A DNA stretch of 64,000 bases, from the NCBI GenBank assembly GCA_046347475.1, contig JAXMGD010000004.1, positions 433,148 through 497,147 of the forward strand. The letters are read 5' to 3'. How positions within the stretch are numbered: position 1 is the first letter of the stretch; each line of letters starts with the position of its first letter. The stretch is from CAMCXE01 sp046347475. GTDB lineage: Bacteria; Pseudomonadota; Gammaproteobacteria; Pseudomonadales; Cellvibrionaceae. The notes under the pieces are model-generated. The model ran no database searches. It was not told the origin of the DNA and saw only the letters and a list, made by a program, of their open reading frames with translations. The translations under genes were made by a program, and so were the position numbers. Shown here one piece after another: positions 24,601-34,294 of this stretch.

Positions 24601-27600
24601 CCCTTACCTTCTTGGGTTTTGTGTTGTTCGCTTTGGGTGGCATCCACGCTGCTGAGGGCCAGGCCCTGGGTGCCGTGTAGGTCGATGGTGCCGGTGGCAT
24701 TGAGGGCACTGCCCGCCAGGTTGGTTTTCCCACCGATGCTGGTGGCATCGAGGGTAATGTCACCGAAGGTGCTGACCTCGGTGCCTTGCTGGCTCAGGGT
24801 GGTGCTTGAGTTGTCGGCGTTGAGGTAGGTAGCGCTGCCGAGTTTGATCTTGGCGCGGCCATCGTCGTTTTCAACGATTTTATGGGGTTCTTTTAGGGCC
24901 TTGAGGGTATCCGTGCCTTTGAGACGTACATCTAGCGTGCTGTCCTTGTGGAACTTGGAGGCCTGCGCGGCGCCGACGGTGAGGTTGCCGCTGTCGGTGG
25001 TGGCGGTGAAGTTGCCGTTCGTGTCCTGGCTGCCGGTTTGAATGCGGGTACCGAGTATTTCCGTACTACCGGCGTCGACGTTGAGGTTGCCTTTTACGAG
25101 CAGAGCGCTGTCGGTTAAGCCGGTTCCACCGTCGTCATTGTTTGTTTCAGTTTTGCGGTACAGGCTGCCACCGCTGAAGGCGCCGGACTTGTTGTTCCAG
25201 GTCTGGGTTTGTGTGTGGGTTTCGCCTGGGGTTACCCGCAGATCGTCCACCGCCGACAGCGTCATGTCGCCGTTAACATCGGCCACCACGCCTTCAAGGG
25301 TGAGATTGTGGTCCGACAGCAGCTGAGTATCACCGGTGGAGGTGAGGGTTGTGGCGCTACTGTGGTCCTCGCCAGTGTTGCTGCCTTTGGCTTTTTTGCT
25401 CAGCCCCAAGGTGCCGGAGCGGCGGGTTTCGCTGTAATCCAGGCTTTTGGTGGTTTGGCCAGCCAAGGTAATGCCGTCAGCGGCATAGGCGGCGATGGTG
25501 CCCTGGGGTTTTTCGGCCGCCTTGTTTGAGGTTGTTTCTGGGGCCTGAGCAGGGGCTTGACCTGGAGCTTTGGGGGCACCGGCGCTGAGCTTGGCACCTT
25601 CAGTATTAATGCGCTGGCCGGTTTCCTTAAGAATTTCGCCGGTGCTACCCAGTTTCGTATTGAGCAGTAGATTGCCTCCAGCGCTTAATTCCGTCGCTAC
25701 GGCCGTTTCTTTGAGGCTTTCACTTTCGGTCGTTTTACTGCGGCCGAAGCTCTTTTTCTTTTTCTCATAGTCGTAGTCATATTGAGAATCCACCGCGCCC
25801 AGCAGGTTGGTGTCGCGCTCGGCATTGAGGTGTATGTCGCCTTCTGCCCTGCCCTGCACCGCCACCAGGTTGATGTCTCGACCCGCCGTGGCGTCAATCT
25901 TGCCCCCGGCGTTGATGTCAGTAGTGACTTGTTTAACGTCAGTTTCAATGCTGTGCCAGTTTTTGCCCTGGCCTTCGGTGTGGGTGCGGTCTGCGGCGCT
26001 AGTGAGTGTTACATCGCGGCCACCGCTAAGGGTGACATCTTTACCCGTGTCAATTTTGGTAGCCGTGATGCTCAGGTCGCGGCCCGCATCAATACTGAGT
26101 GAGCCGCCGGTGGTGATGCGGGTGGCAGTGTTGGTGATGGCTTCGGTGCTGGTGTTACCTCCACTGGTAAGCGCTTGCTCCGTGCGCGGCGTGATGGCTA
26201 CATCGCGAGTCGCGCTGATGGTGGCATCGCCCTGAGTGTTGATGGCTTGGCCTTCGAGGGTGACGTCTTGCCCTGCGGTGGCCGTCAGGTTGCCGCCTGC
26301 AGTGATGGCAGCCCCCTGACCTGGTTTGAGCTGGATATCCCGTGCTGCGTTGAGATCGACATTATTCGTGGCGTTGATACGGCCTTGGTTAATCACATCC
26401 CCGCTGGTGCTTTTGGCGTTTACGTCGGTTGCGGCCAGTTCACCCCGGTTCTTCAGTTCATTGTCGGCGGTAACGTCCAAGGTCTCGCGGGCGATCATTT
26501 GGCCGCTGTTGTCTATATCAAACCCGCTCACTTGGGTGGTTTTACCCAGCATCAAGCCTTTGTTATCGAGGTTTTGGCTGTTAACAATTAAGCGATCCAG
26601 GCTGCCGATGGCACCAAAGTTTTGGCTTTTTTGACTGCTGACATCCACTAGGCTCAGGCCACGAATATCACCTCGATTGAGCAGTTCTTCACTCACCACC
26701 CGCACCGATTGCCCGGCCATCACCGCGCCATTGGCCATTTGGTTGGGGTCAACGCCGGTGGCGTAATACACCGGTACCCAGACTTCTTGCCCTGCCAGTT
26801 CGTGGCGCTCTAGCCAGACGATGTCTTGGGTTAAGGCACGCACTTGCTCAGGTGTCAGGGCGGTGCCTACGGCTAATTGCAGGTCTTTTTGTGCTTCGAG
26901 GGCGTTATCCAATAGGTAGCGGTATTGGGCTTCGTCGGAATCAATGGCGAGGCCGGTGCGCGGGTCGGTTACAAAGCGCACACCTCGCGTGTTCATTACC
27001 GCTTGGCGCACCAGCTCGGTTTCATAAAAGCTGTCGCCTAGGCGGCGGCCAATCTGTTCTGGGTCATAGCCCAGTTGGGTGAAAAAATAGTCGCTGCTGG
27101 TGGGTGGCGTGGCAGGTTTATCAGTGGGCGGTTTTATTAGGTCGGCGGCCTGCACCACATAGGGGGAGCTGCCCTTAATATCCACCCGGTACAGATAGCC
27201 GTTGTTGGGTAGGACAAGGTTTTGTAAGGGGTTGTAGATACGCGCTTCTAGCTGCGCCACAGGAGTGATCTGTGGACGCTCAGGAGCGGTGACCTCGCTG
27301 GCCACATCGCCAACTAGCCCCTGGGCGTCGGGATTCACAGGGGAGAGTGCCGTGCGCTCAGCCGAACCGACTGGGGCGACATCAGCGGCACTCAAGGGAA
27401 TGCGGCTAAAGGGCGCAGCCTGACTGAAGCTCATCGCCGGTGCGTCGCCTGGGGTGTAGCCTGTCCAGGCCGCTTGATAGGCGGCGGCACCTTCATTCGT
27501 GATCGATTGGCTGTAGGTAGTGAGGCTGCCTCCGGCCAAAATCGAGCCGGTAAATAGACTGGCGGCCTTCTCAACGGTTTCAGGGGAGGCGGAAATACCG

Positions 27601-30600
27601 CTGCCATACGAGAGGGTGCCGATGATGGAAAACTTGGCCGTCTCGGTACCTGCAACTCCGGGATCGGGTGTGATACTGGTGAACACTTTCCGCTCATGGG
27701 TCGCTTTACCGGGCAGATATACAGTGCCATTGAGCAGGCTGCCGCTGGGTTGAGCACTGGCGCCCTCTTGGCGATAGCCCAAATCAAGGGTTATATCTCG
27801 AGCGGATTGAATAGCCCCGCCGATATTTTGGATGGCGCCGGGCGTACACGCGTCACCACTGCACGAGCCCTGAGTGGCCGTGAGCTCATTTTGCGTCTGG
27901 ATGCGCAGCGCCCCGCCAGAGTTAATACGCGGTTGTGTGACGGGGACTGCCGGTTGGTAGACGTATAGGTTGTGCTTGGTGTAGGGCAATTGATTGCCAC
28001 TGCGCGCCAGTAGATTTACCAGTTCATTCACGGTGAGATCGAATTCACCGTTGCCAATGTCAGCATCGGGCTTGCCCGAACCAGTGGTGAACCAGACTTT
28101 GGTTGGGGTGGGTTCACTCTTGAGCCTCAGCTCGTTGGTGCGATTGGTGAGTTGGTTGAATGCCAGCTCAATATCACCGCTGCGGTACGTTTGAATGCTG
28201 CCGGATGTATTGATCAGTTGTTTGCCAACGCTCAACCCTCCGCCTACGGTGGCTTTGCCACCCGCCAGGGTCAGTTTGCCCCCAGCCCAAATACTCGCCG
28301 TCGTAGCGGCTGAGCTGGTGTTAAACAGCTCAGCCGCCAGTGCGGTGAGATCCCCCGTGGCAAATAAGGTATCCGTGTTGGTGAGTGTGCCCGTGGCGCT
28401 TAGGTTAAGGGCTTTTTGGCTGGCGATAAGCCCGTTGTTATCAATGCTATTGGCCTGTACCTGGGTGTCGCTAGCGCCTCGGATACGACCCTGGTTGGTA
28501 AGGGAATGAGTCAACTCAAGCGCGAGCGCACCCACGGCCGACACATCCGAGGTTTGGCTGTTGTTAAAGGATGCGGCTTTTAGGGTCAAATCCGAGCCAC
28601 TGGCTAGGGAGCCTTGATTGGTGAAGGCGCCCTTCACATCCCACACAATCCCTCGCCCGGCATCCAGCTTCGCTTGATTGGTGAAGGTGAAATCACCCTC
28701 GCTGGTGAGCGTTAGGGTGCCCTCAGCCCACAAGGTGCCACCTAGGGTACCGAGGTCGGCGGCGCTCAGGGTGAGATCATTCAAGCTGGACAGCTGGCCG
28801 CCCGTGTTGAGCAGGTGGGCCTTGCCAAGATCTAAGTTAGATTGAGTAAAGATGCCGCCTTGGTTCACCAGTTGGTCGAGCTGAAGGCTGGAGTCAACAG
28901 GCGCGAGGCTCGCGAGTGGCTTTGGGATGCCCGCTGTTTCGGCTTCGGTTGTATCTAGTGCGCTTGATGAAGCTGGCGCGACTAAGGCCAATTGCGCACC
29001 GCTCAAATTGTCGAGGCGCTTTCCCTGCAGCTGCACGCTGCGGGCGCGGATGGTACTGGGGGCTTCGCCCACTTGGCCGGAGTTCAGTATGTGCTCGAAG
29101 CCCTGAATTACCAGGGTGCCGTCCGTTTGCATCAGTGCGGCGGAGCTGGTGTTGGCGGCGTTGCGCCACTCCTTAAGCCCTTTAATTTCCAGCGTTTGCC
29201 CGGTGTGCTGCCAGCGGCCGCCGGTGTTATCCACCTGGGCAACCGTCGCTGTGAATGACTGGGCTTGGCTGTAGATGAGCCCTTGCGTGTTGTTGATCTG
29301 ACTGGCGCTGAGGGTCTGGCTGCCGTGGCTAAAGCTCTGCACAACCCCTTGGGTGTTCTCAAACTCCCCAGCAGCCGAAATACTCACGGTGGGGGTAAGG
29401 GCGTCCGGTAGGTTCGAGGGTGTAAGGTCTATGGTGCCGCTGGTGTTATTAATTCCGGCCTGACTGGTGAGTTGAATTGTGCCGCCGGAGAGCAACGTGC
29501 CCTGGCGGTTATCCAGTGTGTTAGCCGTAGCGAGCGTTAATCCCGTGTCGGCTTGTAGCCAGCCTTGAGCATTGAGAAATGAAGCTTTATCCGCATGGCC
29601 GCCGCTTGCGGTCACGCTGATGGCGCCAGCGGCCAAAAGTTGGCCTTGGGTGTTATCCCAATGTGCCGCTGTAAATACCCCGCCTCCAGCAAGACTGATT
29701 TTGCCGCCTTGGTTTAACCAGTCACCCTGTATCTGCGCATCCAAGCTGGTCGCCGCACGGTCAGAAAGGTTAATCACGCCCGAATTGGCGACAGATTGGG
29801 CCGTGAGATGAAGTGTTTGGCCGTCTATTTGACCGGCATTTTCAAGGTGTTGCAGTTCAAACTGCAGGCCACCCGCCCCACCCACTGTGCCTGCACGGTT
29901 GGTAAAGGTGTCGGCTTTCAGTGTCCAATGGCCATTGCCGCTATGCCAAATACCCTGGGTATCGTCCTGGCTAGTGTTGATCAGCTGCCGCGCGGTCAAG
30001 GTGAAACTGTCGTCGCCCACCAATAAGCGACCCTGATCATTCAGCCAATCGCTGCTAAGTGCAATGGACGAACCCACAGCGCCGTCGCCGCGAATACTCA
30101 CTTTGCCTTGAGCATTGTTCCAGCCGGTTAGCTGCCAATCGGCACTGCCGAAGGTCTGCACCTTACCGGCACTGTTATCCATCTGCTGGGCCTGAAGCCT
30201 GAATAACCCGCTGCCCAAATGGCCGATCTGGCCCTGGTTGTTCTGCCAGTTTACTGTAGTGATATCGAGTTCATTTTGTCGGCTTAACAGAGTGCCCTGC
30301 TCGTTATGCGCATCGCCCGTAAGCGCTATCAGCGTTTTGCCCTGGGTGCTCTGGGCGTCGATGTAGCCGCTGCGGTTGTCTAGGCTGCCAGCGGTGAGGC
30401 TTAGGCTATCGCTAAGCACGCGGCCCTGCTGGTTATCCAGTGCACCCGATACATTCAGGGTTAACTGAGTTGCGCTGGTAGCGGACGTGGTATCGGCTTT
30501 TTGCCCGCTGCGCAGGATGCCGTTTTGGTTGTGAAGATCCTGCGCTTTGATCGCTAAAGAGGCGCCTCGGTTATTGATCTGCCCGCCCTGATTGTCGATC

Positions 30601-32414
30601 TGATCCGCTGTAATCTGGTGGTTGCCGCTTCCGGTGAACTCGATCACCCCACCGGCAAGCCCTGTGGCCTTGGCGGTTTGGTCCAGGATCTTGGCACTGA
30701 TATCGGTGGTGCCGCTGGCAGAAGTGAGGTTGCCACCGCCGTTGGTGAGTGTTTGAGTAAGTGCGAGACGGCTAATTTCACCGCCTTTGGCCGTCAAGGT
30801 GCCCTGGGTGTTATCGAGGGTGTCGGCGGTAAGCGTGACAGCCGCTTGGCTTTGCAGCACGCCCTGTTGATTGATCAGGTCGGCAGCGTTGAGCTGCAAA
30901 TCTCCCGAGGTAGTAACGACCTCGCCCTGAGCATTATTAAGGTTTAAGTCCAGGTCTGCGGTGATGGCGGCCCCTTGCAGGTGGCCCAACCGGTTGTCCC
31001 AGGTCTCGGCATTGAGTGTGAGCTGCCCGGCGGTTTGCACGCGCCCGCCCTGGTTATCCCACAGGCCGTCGATGGTGAGGGTTAGTGCGCCCAAGCTATT
31101 GAGTTCGCCCCGATTGCTACCGGCGCTTGCGGTAAGACTTAACCCCTCACGGCCGCTAATCATGGCACCTAAGCGGTTAGTGAGGTCACCTGCATTGATC
31201 GACAACGAACCTGCGCTCAGCCATTGGCCTTGGTTATCCGCCTTATCTGTCGTGATCAGGCTCATACTGGCCGCGCCGTTGGATGTACCATCCGCCCGGT
31301 AACCCGCTGAAACGGTACCTTGGCTTTTGATCGACTTGGCCTGAATACTCAGTTGTTCTTGGGCGGCCAGGGTGCCATTGAGTTGAACCGCATCCGCTGT
31401 CCGCACATCGATTTCAGTGGCGAGCGCCTTATCCAGCGTTACCTTACCCTGAGTCTCTACCTTGAGCGCCTGCTGGGCTTGCACATCGTTGACGCGCACC
31501 TCCCCATTGGCATCGATGCGAATAGACCCGTTATAGGCCGCCATAGGCCCTTCCACATTCACGCCTACACCGTTATCGGTGGCCACCAGGGCAATTTTAT
31601 TGGCGTACATGCCGCCGAGGGCCGAGGCGTCAATGGCGAATTGAGGTACAGACTTAGTACCTGCTAGCAGATTGCGCGTGTGAATACTGCCGTCGGCGAA
31701 GTTGAACTGCAGGCTTCCAGCACCAAGGGTGAGATCAGGGCTGACCACTTGGCCATAAAGCACGATCTGTTTGGCGAGCAGCTCCAGCCGTTCTAAATTG
31801 CCACCGAGCAGGCCCTCTTGGCCGATCTCCAGGGTGCCCTGATCAACGGTGAGCCCCGTTAACTGCCCTTCCTGCCAGAGCGGGCGGCCGGTGCCCAAGG
31901 TCACGCGGGGGGTATTTAAAAAGCCACAGCCGGAACAGGTGATGCCGTTGGGGTTAGCGATCACTAGGCTAGCGGCTTGGCCCGCTACTTCCGTAACCCC
32001 TAACAGAGAGGACGGATTGGCACCGGTGACTTCATTGAGGATGATGCGGGCGGAGCCGTGTTGTAACTGGCTATTGCCTTCGATGGTGCCCGCAAGCTTA
32101 GAGCGCACGTCGGTGGTGCTGTTGTTGAGCACCTGGCCCTGGGGGCCGACTTGGTAGTCCTGAAATAGGTTGTGGCTGACGCCCGCTGCATTGGGGTCAG
32201 CGATCTGGATCACCTCCACGCCATTGGGGGCTTGGGTCACTTGTGTAGCGGCATTGGCTGCAGTGCTGGCTACCGCGCCATCAGCCGCCAAGGCCCACAG
32301 GGGCTGCAAGGCGATATCCAGGCTTAAAACCACACCTAACAGTTGTCGGCTAACTAATCCCCTCATGGGACGAATCCTCGTGCTTAATCCAGTGTTGTTG
32401 CGTGTGATGTACAT
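21681..32414 (-). CDS. cdiA: CdiA-type filamentous haemagglutinin with C-terminal TNT NADase toxin
   Basis: 3577 residues. A signal peptide (about residues 20-44, cut after ALA) is followed by the TPS secretion domain (residues ~50-300) with the NPNGI motif at 154-158 and CSGC at 160-163. Then come long beta-helix haemagglutinin repeats (NxxG, LDNRxG and similar units) to about residue 2900, a charged helical pretoxin region, a hydrophobic GAVAVTVAGAVTAGAAGVL segment, and a C-terminal domain from ~3459. That domain has the TNT signature: WPPNRGFDG, GTKFDRYGG, FVAPVDVPFEQRSLP, LYEVIKPIE, WFGEPGGG and LIEEGYLKRV. TNT enzymes hydrolyse NAD+. It is exported by the upstream TpsB. No VENN motif was seen. 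Confidence 0.9.
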   Translation of the reverse strand: MYITRNNTGLSTRIRPMRGLVSRQLLGVVLSLDIALQPLWALAADGAVASTAANAATQVTQAPNGVEVIQIADPNAAGVSHNLFQDYQVGPQGQVLNNSTTDVRSKLAGTIEGNSQLQHGSARIILNEVTGANPSSLLGVTEVAGQAASLVIANPNGITCSGCGFLNTPRVTLGTGRPLWQEGQLTGLTVDQGTLEIGQEGLLGGNLERLELLAKQIVLYGQVVSPDLTLGAGSLQFNFADGSIHTRNLLAGTKSVPQFAIDASALGGMYANKIALVATDNGVGVNVEGPMAAYNGSIRIDANGEVRVNDVQAQQALKVETQGKVTLDKALATEIDVRTADAVQLNGTLAAQEQLSIQAKSIKSQGTVSAGYRADGTSNGAASMSLITTDKADNQGQWLSAGSLSINAGDLTNRLGAMISGREGLSLTASAGSNRGELNSLGALTLTIDGLWDNQGGRVQTAGQLTLNAETWDNRLGHLQGAAITADLDLNLNNAQGEVVTTSGDLQLNAADLINQQGVLQSQAAVTLTADTLDNTQGTLTAKGGEISRLALTQTLTNGGGNLTSASGTTDISAKILDQTAKATGLAGGVIEFTGSGNHQITADQIDNQGGQINNRGASLAIKAQDLHNQNGILRSGQKADTTSATSATQLTLNVSGALDNQQGRVLSDSLSLTAGSLDNRSGYIDAQSTQGKTLIALTGDAHNEQGTLLSRQNELDITTVNWQNNQGQIGHLGSGLFRLQAQQMDNSAGKVQTFGSADWQLTGWNNAQGKVSIRGDGAVGSSIALSSDWLNDQGRLLVGDDSFTLTARQLINTSQDDTQGIWHSGNGHWTLKADTFTNRAGTVGGAGGLQFELQHLENAGQIDGQTLHLTAQSVANSGVINLSDRAATSLDAQIQGDWLNQGGKISLAGGGVFTAAHWDNTQGQLLAAGAISVTASGGHADKASFLNAQGWLQADTGLTLATANTLDNRQGTLLSGGTIQLTSQAGINNTSGTIDLTPSNLPDALTPTVSISAAGEFENTQGVVQSFSHGSQTLSASQINNTQGLIYSQAQSFTATVAQVDNTGGRWQHTGQTLEIKGLKEWRNAANTSSAALMQTDGTLVIQGFEHILNSGQVGEAPSTIRARSVQLQGKRLDNLSGAQLALVAPASSSALDTTEAETAGIPKPLASLAPVDSSLQLDQLVNQGGIFTQSNLDLGKAHLLNTGGQLSSLNDLTLSAADLGTLGGTLWAEGTLTLTSEGDFTFTNQAKLDAGRGIVWDVKGAFTNQGSLASGSDLTLKAASFNNSQTSDVSAVGALALELTHSLTNQGRIRGASDTQVQANSIDNNGLIASQKALNLSATGTLTNTDTLFATGDLTALAAELFNTSSAATTASIWAGGKLTLAGGKATVGGGLSVGKQLINTSGSIQTYRSGDIELAFNQLTNRTNELRLKSEPTPTKVWFTTGSGKPDADIGNGEFDLTVNELVNLLARSGNQLPYTKHNLYVYQPAVPVTQPRINSGGALRIQTQNELTATQGSCSGDACTPGAIQNIGGAIQSARDITLDLGYRQEGASAQPSGSLLNGTVYLPGKATHERKVFTSITPDPGVAGTETAKFSIIGTLSYGSGISASPETVEKAASLFTGSILAGGSLTTYSQSITNEGAAAYQAAWTGYTPGDAPAMSFSQAAPFSRIPLSAADVAPVGSAERTALSPVNPDAQGLVGDVASEVTAPERPQITPVAQLEARIYNPLQNLVLPNNGYLYRVDIKGSSPYVVQAADLIKPPTDKPATPPTSSDYFFTQLGYDPEQIGRRLGDSFYETELVRQAVMNTRGVRFVTDPRTGLAIDSDEAQYRYLLDNALEAQKDLQLAVGTALTPEQVRALTQDIVWLERHELAGQEVWVPVYYATGVDPNQMANGAVMAGQSVRVVSEELLNRGDIRGLSLVDVSSQKSQNFGAIGSLDRLIVNSQNLDNKGLMLGKTTQVSGFDIDNSGQMIARETLDVTADNELKNRGELAATDVNAKSTSGDVINQGRINATNNVDLNAARDIQLKPGQGAAITAGGNLTATAGQDVTLEGQAINTQGDATISATRDVAITPRTEQALTSGGNTSTEAITNTATRITTGGSLSIDAGRDLSITATKIDTGKDVTLSGGRDVTLTSAADRTHTEGQGKNWHSIETDVKQVTTDINAGGKIDATAGRDINLVAVQGRAEGDIHLNAERDTNLLGAVDSQYDYDYEKKKKSFGRSKTTESESLKETAVATELSAGGNLLLNTKLGSTGEILKETGQRINTEGAKLSAGAPKAPGQAPAQAPETTSNKAAEKPQGTIAAYAADGITLAGQTTKSLDYSETRRSGTLGLSKKAKGSNTGEDHSSATTLTSTGDTQLLSDHNLTLEGVVADVNGDMTLSAVDDLRVTPGETHTQTQTWNNKSGAFSGGSLYRKTETNNDDGGTGLTDSALLVKGNLNVDAGSTEILGTRIQTGSQDTNGNFTATTDSGNLTVGAAQASKFHKDSTLDVRLKGTDTLKALKEPHKIVENDDGRAKIKLGSATYLNADNSSTTLSQQGTEVSTFGDITLDATSIGGKTNLAGSALNATGTIDLHGTQGLALSSVDATQSEQHKTQEGKGEASFVVQHQAVEVAKAAKNVLDAKEQLSDAKRQLKHYENNLDTQQSQLNQLRADLAAGTPGVTADDVQLLSELVRDLEDDRAWYQTGLALATVNLASANTALLQQTAAAAASTTTWGFNAGLQLDLSASEAKSETFKSTSIGSTLNADTIRLTTGSKNADGSLNTQNTQLDMQGAELSARDISINTGTLNANSREDTERSSSENKQAQVSAQVTVYGAAGGASVNGSYQRAESDSQSTTVHNTRIHADTLSITTSGDANLKGATARADEKLTVNVDGNLIVDSQQNRSSSKSHEQGMSAGLGWGGDGVDNKGNAFTKNIQTGNDVGSTNSSNAGVSQGNSRSRTQETVVTSLTSGGTAEITVKGNTHLGGAIIGTLEQVDVCTDQNSKACKNEQVFGKDLNQLTFTTGSLTFNDLLNIDTSTSSSFGLSTNLSLGNGQDAQPANPRVGQNNAKTATGDRLSPTSSTISLANSNNHTATKTLSTLGQGNITVGGVELEKDGKLTQAGATAQQSGSLKGLNRDTEKTEKALWDSHQDMQVDSSVDHRLFTEEGHKQIKKDYEDTKEGAVALVRPIDKKIDGFDSREADRVKDKIRRELTEKYSQEVADYWIQKGEENGWFNNLGKINSGFYNANDSSIDSLVNQSLKGIINNRTSPTDVKQETASREAEVLVSAPKPTTLGIAVADTLGDAAHFINQVPEEQKAAANDFYTLITGGPVGWLTGKAIEKGMTLLPSQVQQTIATTSEKINDTAGQAGTSVLVGVGYEDVKSSQESGHEVTKDRVSGVGAVAVTVAGAVTAGAAGVLIAKAKTPKIKGKNEANDNPGKEDSEMVGQPANKQLDAAIKLKVDKKWVTEDGNIIWPPNRGFDGPPIVTKLGIGTKFDRYGGYYDKNNEFRDGGTFVAPVDVPFEQRSLPGSTKEKPHYLYEVIKPIEGVESGKSAPWFGEPGGGLQHELPKSIDELIEEGYLKRVKQI

Positions 32415-32431
32415 AATTCAGTTGACCGGGA

Positions 32432-34087
32432 CTACCACCGCCAGGAGAGACTCATGCTGCCCTGGGTGATAAAACCCTCTGCCTGCAAGGCTTCAGTGCG
32501 CAGCGCTTTGCCGACTTCTAACTGCAACTGCAGCTGATTGCCGGTGTAACTCAGCCCCAACGCGGCGCCGCTGAGCGATTCCCCACTGCGCAGCTGGCCA
32601 TAATCCAGCGCTATGGACGGCTGCCAAAACCCAGCACTGTCCAACCGCCCATGTAACAGGGTGCTAAGGCTATTGCGGGTAAAAAATCCTGAGGCGCCCT
32701 GCACACTCTGCTCAGCAAACCCACGCACGGTGTATTGGCCGCCTAGGCTGAGCTGTTCACTTGCCACCAGCCGACTGTCACTCTGTTGCACTTGCCATTG
32801 GCTGCGCCATTCTAACGGCAGCTGCTGCCATTGGCTGCGTTTTAGGTAGGAGGCGTCTAGGGTCAGTTTATTGAAGTGAGTATCTGGAGTTGCCGCCCCC
32901 AGGTCAGCCTGATCGCTGCTGAGCCCTTGATGAAGTGCCAGTTCTGTTTGCCATTCCTGGCGCTGCTCAACATGACGGTAACTAGCATAGGCACTGGCCG
33001 CGCTGTAGGTGCGGGAGCTGGTAATCAAGCGCACATCGCTGACTCGGTTTTCCGTGTCCTGCTGTTTAAGCCGCAGGCCCAGGTGGGTCAATCCCGTTTG
33101 ATTGCGCCAGAGTAGATAGCGGCTATCCAAACTGACGCTGGCAGAATCCCCCGAGGTGGCAAAAGGCACCACCGCCTCACTCACCCAGCTTTCATATTGG
33201 TATTGGTTAAGGCTGAGGGTCTCTACCCAATTGCCCCAGGGGATGCTGTAGCTGGCGGCTAGGCTGCTCGCCTTGCGGCGATCATCACGCCCTAGGGCGG
33301 AGGTTTGATAGTTAACCCAGACAAGATCGTTATATCCCACCGGGTTGTTCCAAGCGTGCGTGAGTGATACTCGAGTAGCGCCAGTGGCCTTGGAGCCTTC
33401 GTTGTCGATACCGAGGGTAAGCTGCCGCTCGGGGCGATTTTTCACCTTTACCACTAAACGCGTAGCACCGAGCCTAGTGCCCGGCAAAAAGTCTACTTTC
33501 GCCTCCGCCCCACTGCGGCCAATAGCATCGACGCCCTGCTCTATTGAACGCAAGTTCAGCCGCTTACCTTCAATACCGGGGAATGCTGAACGCAGTCGTT
33601 TCGCATCGGCGCCTTCGATGCTGACTGACTCCACAAACCCTTCCACCACTACGACGCGCAGTTGACCTTGAGTCAGGTTCTGGTTGGGCAAATAAGCCCG
33701 GCTGGTAATGTAGCCAGCGTCGAGGTACAGATTGGTGAGGCTGCGAATTAACGAATTTATGTCACCGGCCGCCAAACAACGGTTTAGAAAAGGACTATAA
33801 ACCTCGGCGATACGACCGGAGGAAAACGCTTCTGCACCTTCCACCGTAATGGTCTGAATATCAAAACACGGGCCGGTATCCCCTTGGGGAGCTTCCGGTG
33901 TTAGCCGTCCACGGGGAATAACCGTAAAAGGTGCATCCGCCGCTTCGCGTTCGCGCCGCAATGTCTCTTGGCGCTGTTGTTCTTGCTGAATCAGAGCTTC
34001 GCCCGACGCTCCGGTTGCCTCAGCGGCTCTCAAAGGACTGGATAAACCAAAACTGATTAAAACGACCAGTAAACTAATCCTTGGCAT
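32432..34087 (-). CDS. cdiB: Two-partner secretion transporter (TpsB / CdiB)
   Basis: 551 residues. After a signal peptide come a Gln/Arg-rich alpha-1 region (residues ~30-50), two POTRA domains (FDIQTITVEGAEAFSSGRI and VVVVEGFVESVSIEGADA), and a 16-strand Omp85-type barrel. The conserved L6 motif VRGF appears in QYTVRGFAEQS, and the chain ends with an aromatic RW strand as required for barrel insertion. It secretes the 3577-residue partner, whose gene starts 17 bases downstream, so the pair is an operon. Length is normal for ShlB/FhaC/HecB proteins. Confidence 0.93.
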   Translation of the reverse strand: MPRISLLVVLISFGLSSPLRAAEATGASGEALIQQEQQRQETLRREREAADAPFTVIPRGRLTPEAPQGDTGPCFDIQTITVEGAEAFSSGRIAEVYSPFLNRCLAAGDINSLIRSLTNLYLDAGYITSRAYLPNQNLTQGQLRVVVVEGFVESVSIEGADAKRLRSAFPGIEGKRLNLRSIEQGVDAIGRSGAEAKVDFLPGTRLGATRLVVKVKNRPERQLTLGIDNEGSKATGATRVSLTHAWNNPVGYNDLVWVNYQTSALGRDDRRKASSLAASYSIPWGNWVETLSLNQYQYESWVSEAVVPFATSGDSASVSLDSRYLLWRNQTGLTHLGLRLKQQDTENRVSDVRLITSSRTYSAASAYASYRHVEQRQEWQTELALHQGLSSDQADLGAATPDTHFNKLTLDASYLKRSQWQQLPLEWRSQWQVQQSDSRLVASEQLSLGGQYTVRGFAEQSVQGASGFFTRNSLSTLLHGRLDSAGFWQPSIALDYGQLRSGESLSGAALGLSYTGNQLQLQLEVGKALRTEALQAEGFITQGSMSLSWRW

Positions 34088-34294
34088 TAAAAAGACTCTG
34101 AATTCGGGGGCGCCATTTTAATACCGGAGCAGCAAATAAGGCCATCATTTGAAAACATTTTATTCACATGATTCTCTATAAAACACCCCATAAGGATCTG
34201 CCCCCAACACGATACGCGCTCTATTTTCGCTGAAAAAGTCTGCACGACTAAATCTTCATACAGGTGCAGTTTCCATGTCGGGAGAAATTTTTCG

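Noticed and set aside
21700..32400. Many long open frames antisense to the giant cdiA gene
   Set aside because: They follow the codon pattern of the sense strand repeats, lack ribosome sites and have low-complexity composition; the sense frame is continuous with clear domains.
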